A DNA stretch of 64,000 nt from Panorpa germanica (taxonomy: Eukaryota; Arthropoda; Insecta; Mecoptera; Panorpidae): NCBI GenBank assembly GCA_963678705.1, contig CAVMBN010000163.1, forward strand, positions 248,001 to 312,000, written 5' to 3'. Below the pieces are notes generated by a model. It was given only the letters and a program-made list of their open reading frames with translations. It did not search any database and was not told where the DNA came from. Of the stretch, positions 63,105 to 64,000 are shown in pieces (within the stretch, counting starts at the first letter, position 1; each line of letters starts with the position of its first letter). The position numbers and the translations under genes are program-made.

Positions 63105-64000
63105 TATATCAAACATCAAAGTTACAATTTTAAGGTTATGTTTATAAGACCGCGTGTACGCGTAATGAATATTTCGTTTTTAACACTGGTTTCCAACTGT
63201 CAAACTTTTGTAAAAACACTTTCTTTAGGGTAAATTAACACAAATTTAAAACAAACTTAAATACTTTTTGTTTAAAAAAGTATTCATATAATTTATTTAA
63301 TTTTTTTCCGTAATTAATTTCTCACTTTTAATCACTTTTTTCACCTAAAGTAGCAGGAGCCGATCACACACATAGTAGATAGGAACCACTTGTGTTGCAA
63401 AGCAATATTAACGTCCTTGTAAACCAATACGTAGGTCTTTTTTTTGTATTAAGTCCCATCTGTCTTGCCAGAGCTTATGCATATATGCATTCTTCTCTTT
63501 GGCAATATATTTGATATCGTTTTTAGACTTTTATCCTACAGCAGCATTAACTTTAAATCCTCGAAATTTGTCGCATTAGTTATAAATCATCAAAATTTGA
63601 TTTTTTTAGTTCTAGCGTAATTTTTATTTGAGTAGGTGCATAAGTGATTTTTAAATCTAAATGAATTGTCTTAAATATCACCTGCACCACTTCTGTAGAT
63701 ACAGTTCTGCAACAACGCGACATCGTCAATAATATAGTTCTTTGCATGGTAGATCTGGAAGATTGATCCTGTAATACCATGCCAAAGCACAATACACAAC
63801 CATTAGCATAAATGCCCCCTTGTATAGTGTCGGCATAGTTGCCAAGTTTAAGCTTTATTCCGTCCTTGTGACACGCGCAAGGTGTGTTACAAGTTTATCA
63901 TTCGTTGTTACCGTATTTGTTTCGAAGCTTTGAAGCTTCAAAAAACTACAGATTTTATCTATAGCAGGTCGAGAACTGCTTTCTAGTTGTTCTGTACTAT
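63105..64000. repeat. Satellite monomer M32 (partial, HOR position 5)
   Basis: First 896 bp of a copy of M19/M26, with the shorter T-run of M26, cut by the window end. Confidence 0.9.

Larger units (their letters stand above)
22396..64000. repeat. RT-derived 1.587-kb satellite, right block (M6b-M32)
   Basis: Continuation of the same array in the same orientation after the transposon. The landmark recurs at 23513, 25000, 26586, 28175, 29760, 31347, 32935, 34522, 36109, 37696, 39284, 40873, 42461, 44049, 45637, 47225, 48812, 50400, 51989, 53577, 55164, 56752, 58340, 59928, 61517 and 63105. Spacing is 1585-1589 bp except for one 1487-bp unit. No non-repeat sequence or functional gene is seen to the window end, so the array continues beyond it. 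Confidence 0.95.
58340..64000. repeat. Higher-order repeat unit C (partial, one monomer short)
   Basis: Hybrid M29 (positions 1/2), then positions 3, 4 and the start of 5. Partners in unit B lie 9528 bp back instead of 11,115, showing a clean single-monomer loss. Confidence 0.88.

Noticed and set aside
288..63792. 62-65 codon plus-strand frames recurring every monomer (MLQSNINV..., MATRHYQRHTEF...) as genes
   Set aside because: They start at non-ATG codons or lie antisense to the RT fragment, accumulate changes freely and match no family. They are shadows of the repeat.

Overview
This is eukaryotic, AT-rich, repeat-dense DNA, most likely from an insect or another arthropod. The dominant repeat carries a dead reverse-transcriptase (RT) fragment with R1-clade features, and R1-clade elements are essentially arthropod-restricted. 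Short (about 80-135 bp) GT-AG introns can be read in the inserted element. I see no bacterial genes, rRNA, tRNA or CRISPR. The species cannot be told from the sequence.

Two things fill the window. (1) A head-to-tail array of about 1.587-kb monomers covers 1-8404 and 22396-64000; I count 32 monomers, the last cut by the window edge. Each holds, on the minus strand, about 750 bp of the finger/palm/thumb part of a non-LTR retrotransposon RT (IEIQCAFDNVWWP, GCPQRSVMGPELWN, FAND, RTVSTEVVQVILGTIPLDL) plus about 830 bp of AT-rich spacer. Both catalytic motifs are altered in essentially every copy, so what amplified was already a fossil. The array has higher-order structure: alternating dimers at the left and middle, then a 7-monomer, 11.1-kb unit (36109-47224) repeated almost unchanged (47225-58339) and again (58340 onward), the third copy having lost one monomer through a hybrid junction.

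(2) A roughly 14-kb DNA transposon (8405-22386) sits inside monomer 6, flanked by a perfect 9-bp target-site duplication (AAATTTGTC). Removing it with one duplication copy restores a monomer of exactly 1586 bp. Its very long terminal inverted repeats are mostly tandem arrays of a 179/211-bp unit (19 copies left, 13 right) and contain a TAGCAGCGCG box found twice at each tip and again inside the arrays. The inverted repeats continue past the arrays into a 5'-UTR with an intron and the first codons of the transposase, so each end carries an inward-facing gene start.

Inside lie a DDE transposase-like gene (plus strand, 752 codons and then an in-frame stop followed by 94 open codons), a Ulp1/SENP-type cysteine protease with a complete H-D-Q-C set (plus strand), and facing them a four-exon SGNH-hydrolase-like gene (minus strand) with GDS, GIND and DxxH motifs and one late nonsense codon. 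Smaller debris includes an RNase H fragment, a 258-bp tandem duplication of the protease 3' end, and two internal inverted repeats. The 9-bp duplication and the D-D-E plus CxxH layout point to a Mutator-like (MULE) relative. The transposase plus SUMO-protease plus SGNH-hydrolase cargo, with minisatellite inverted repeats, is the most novel thing here.
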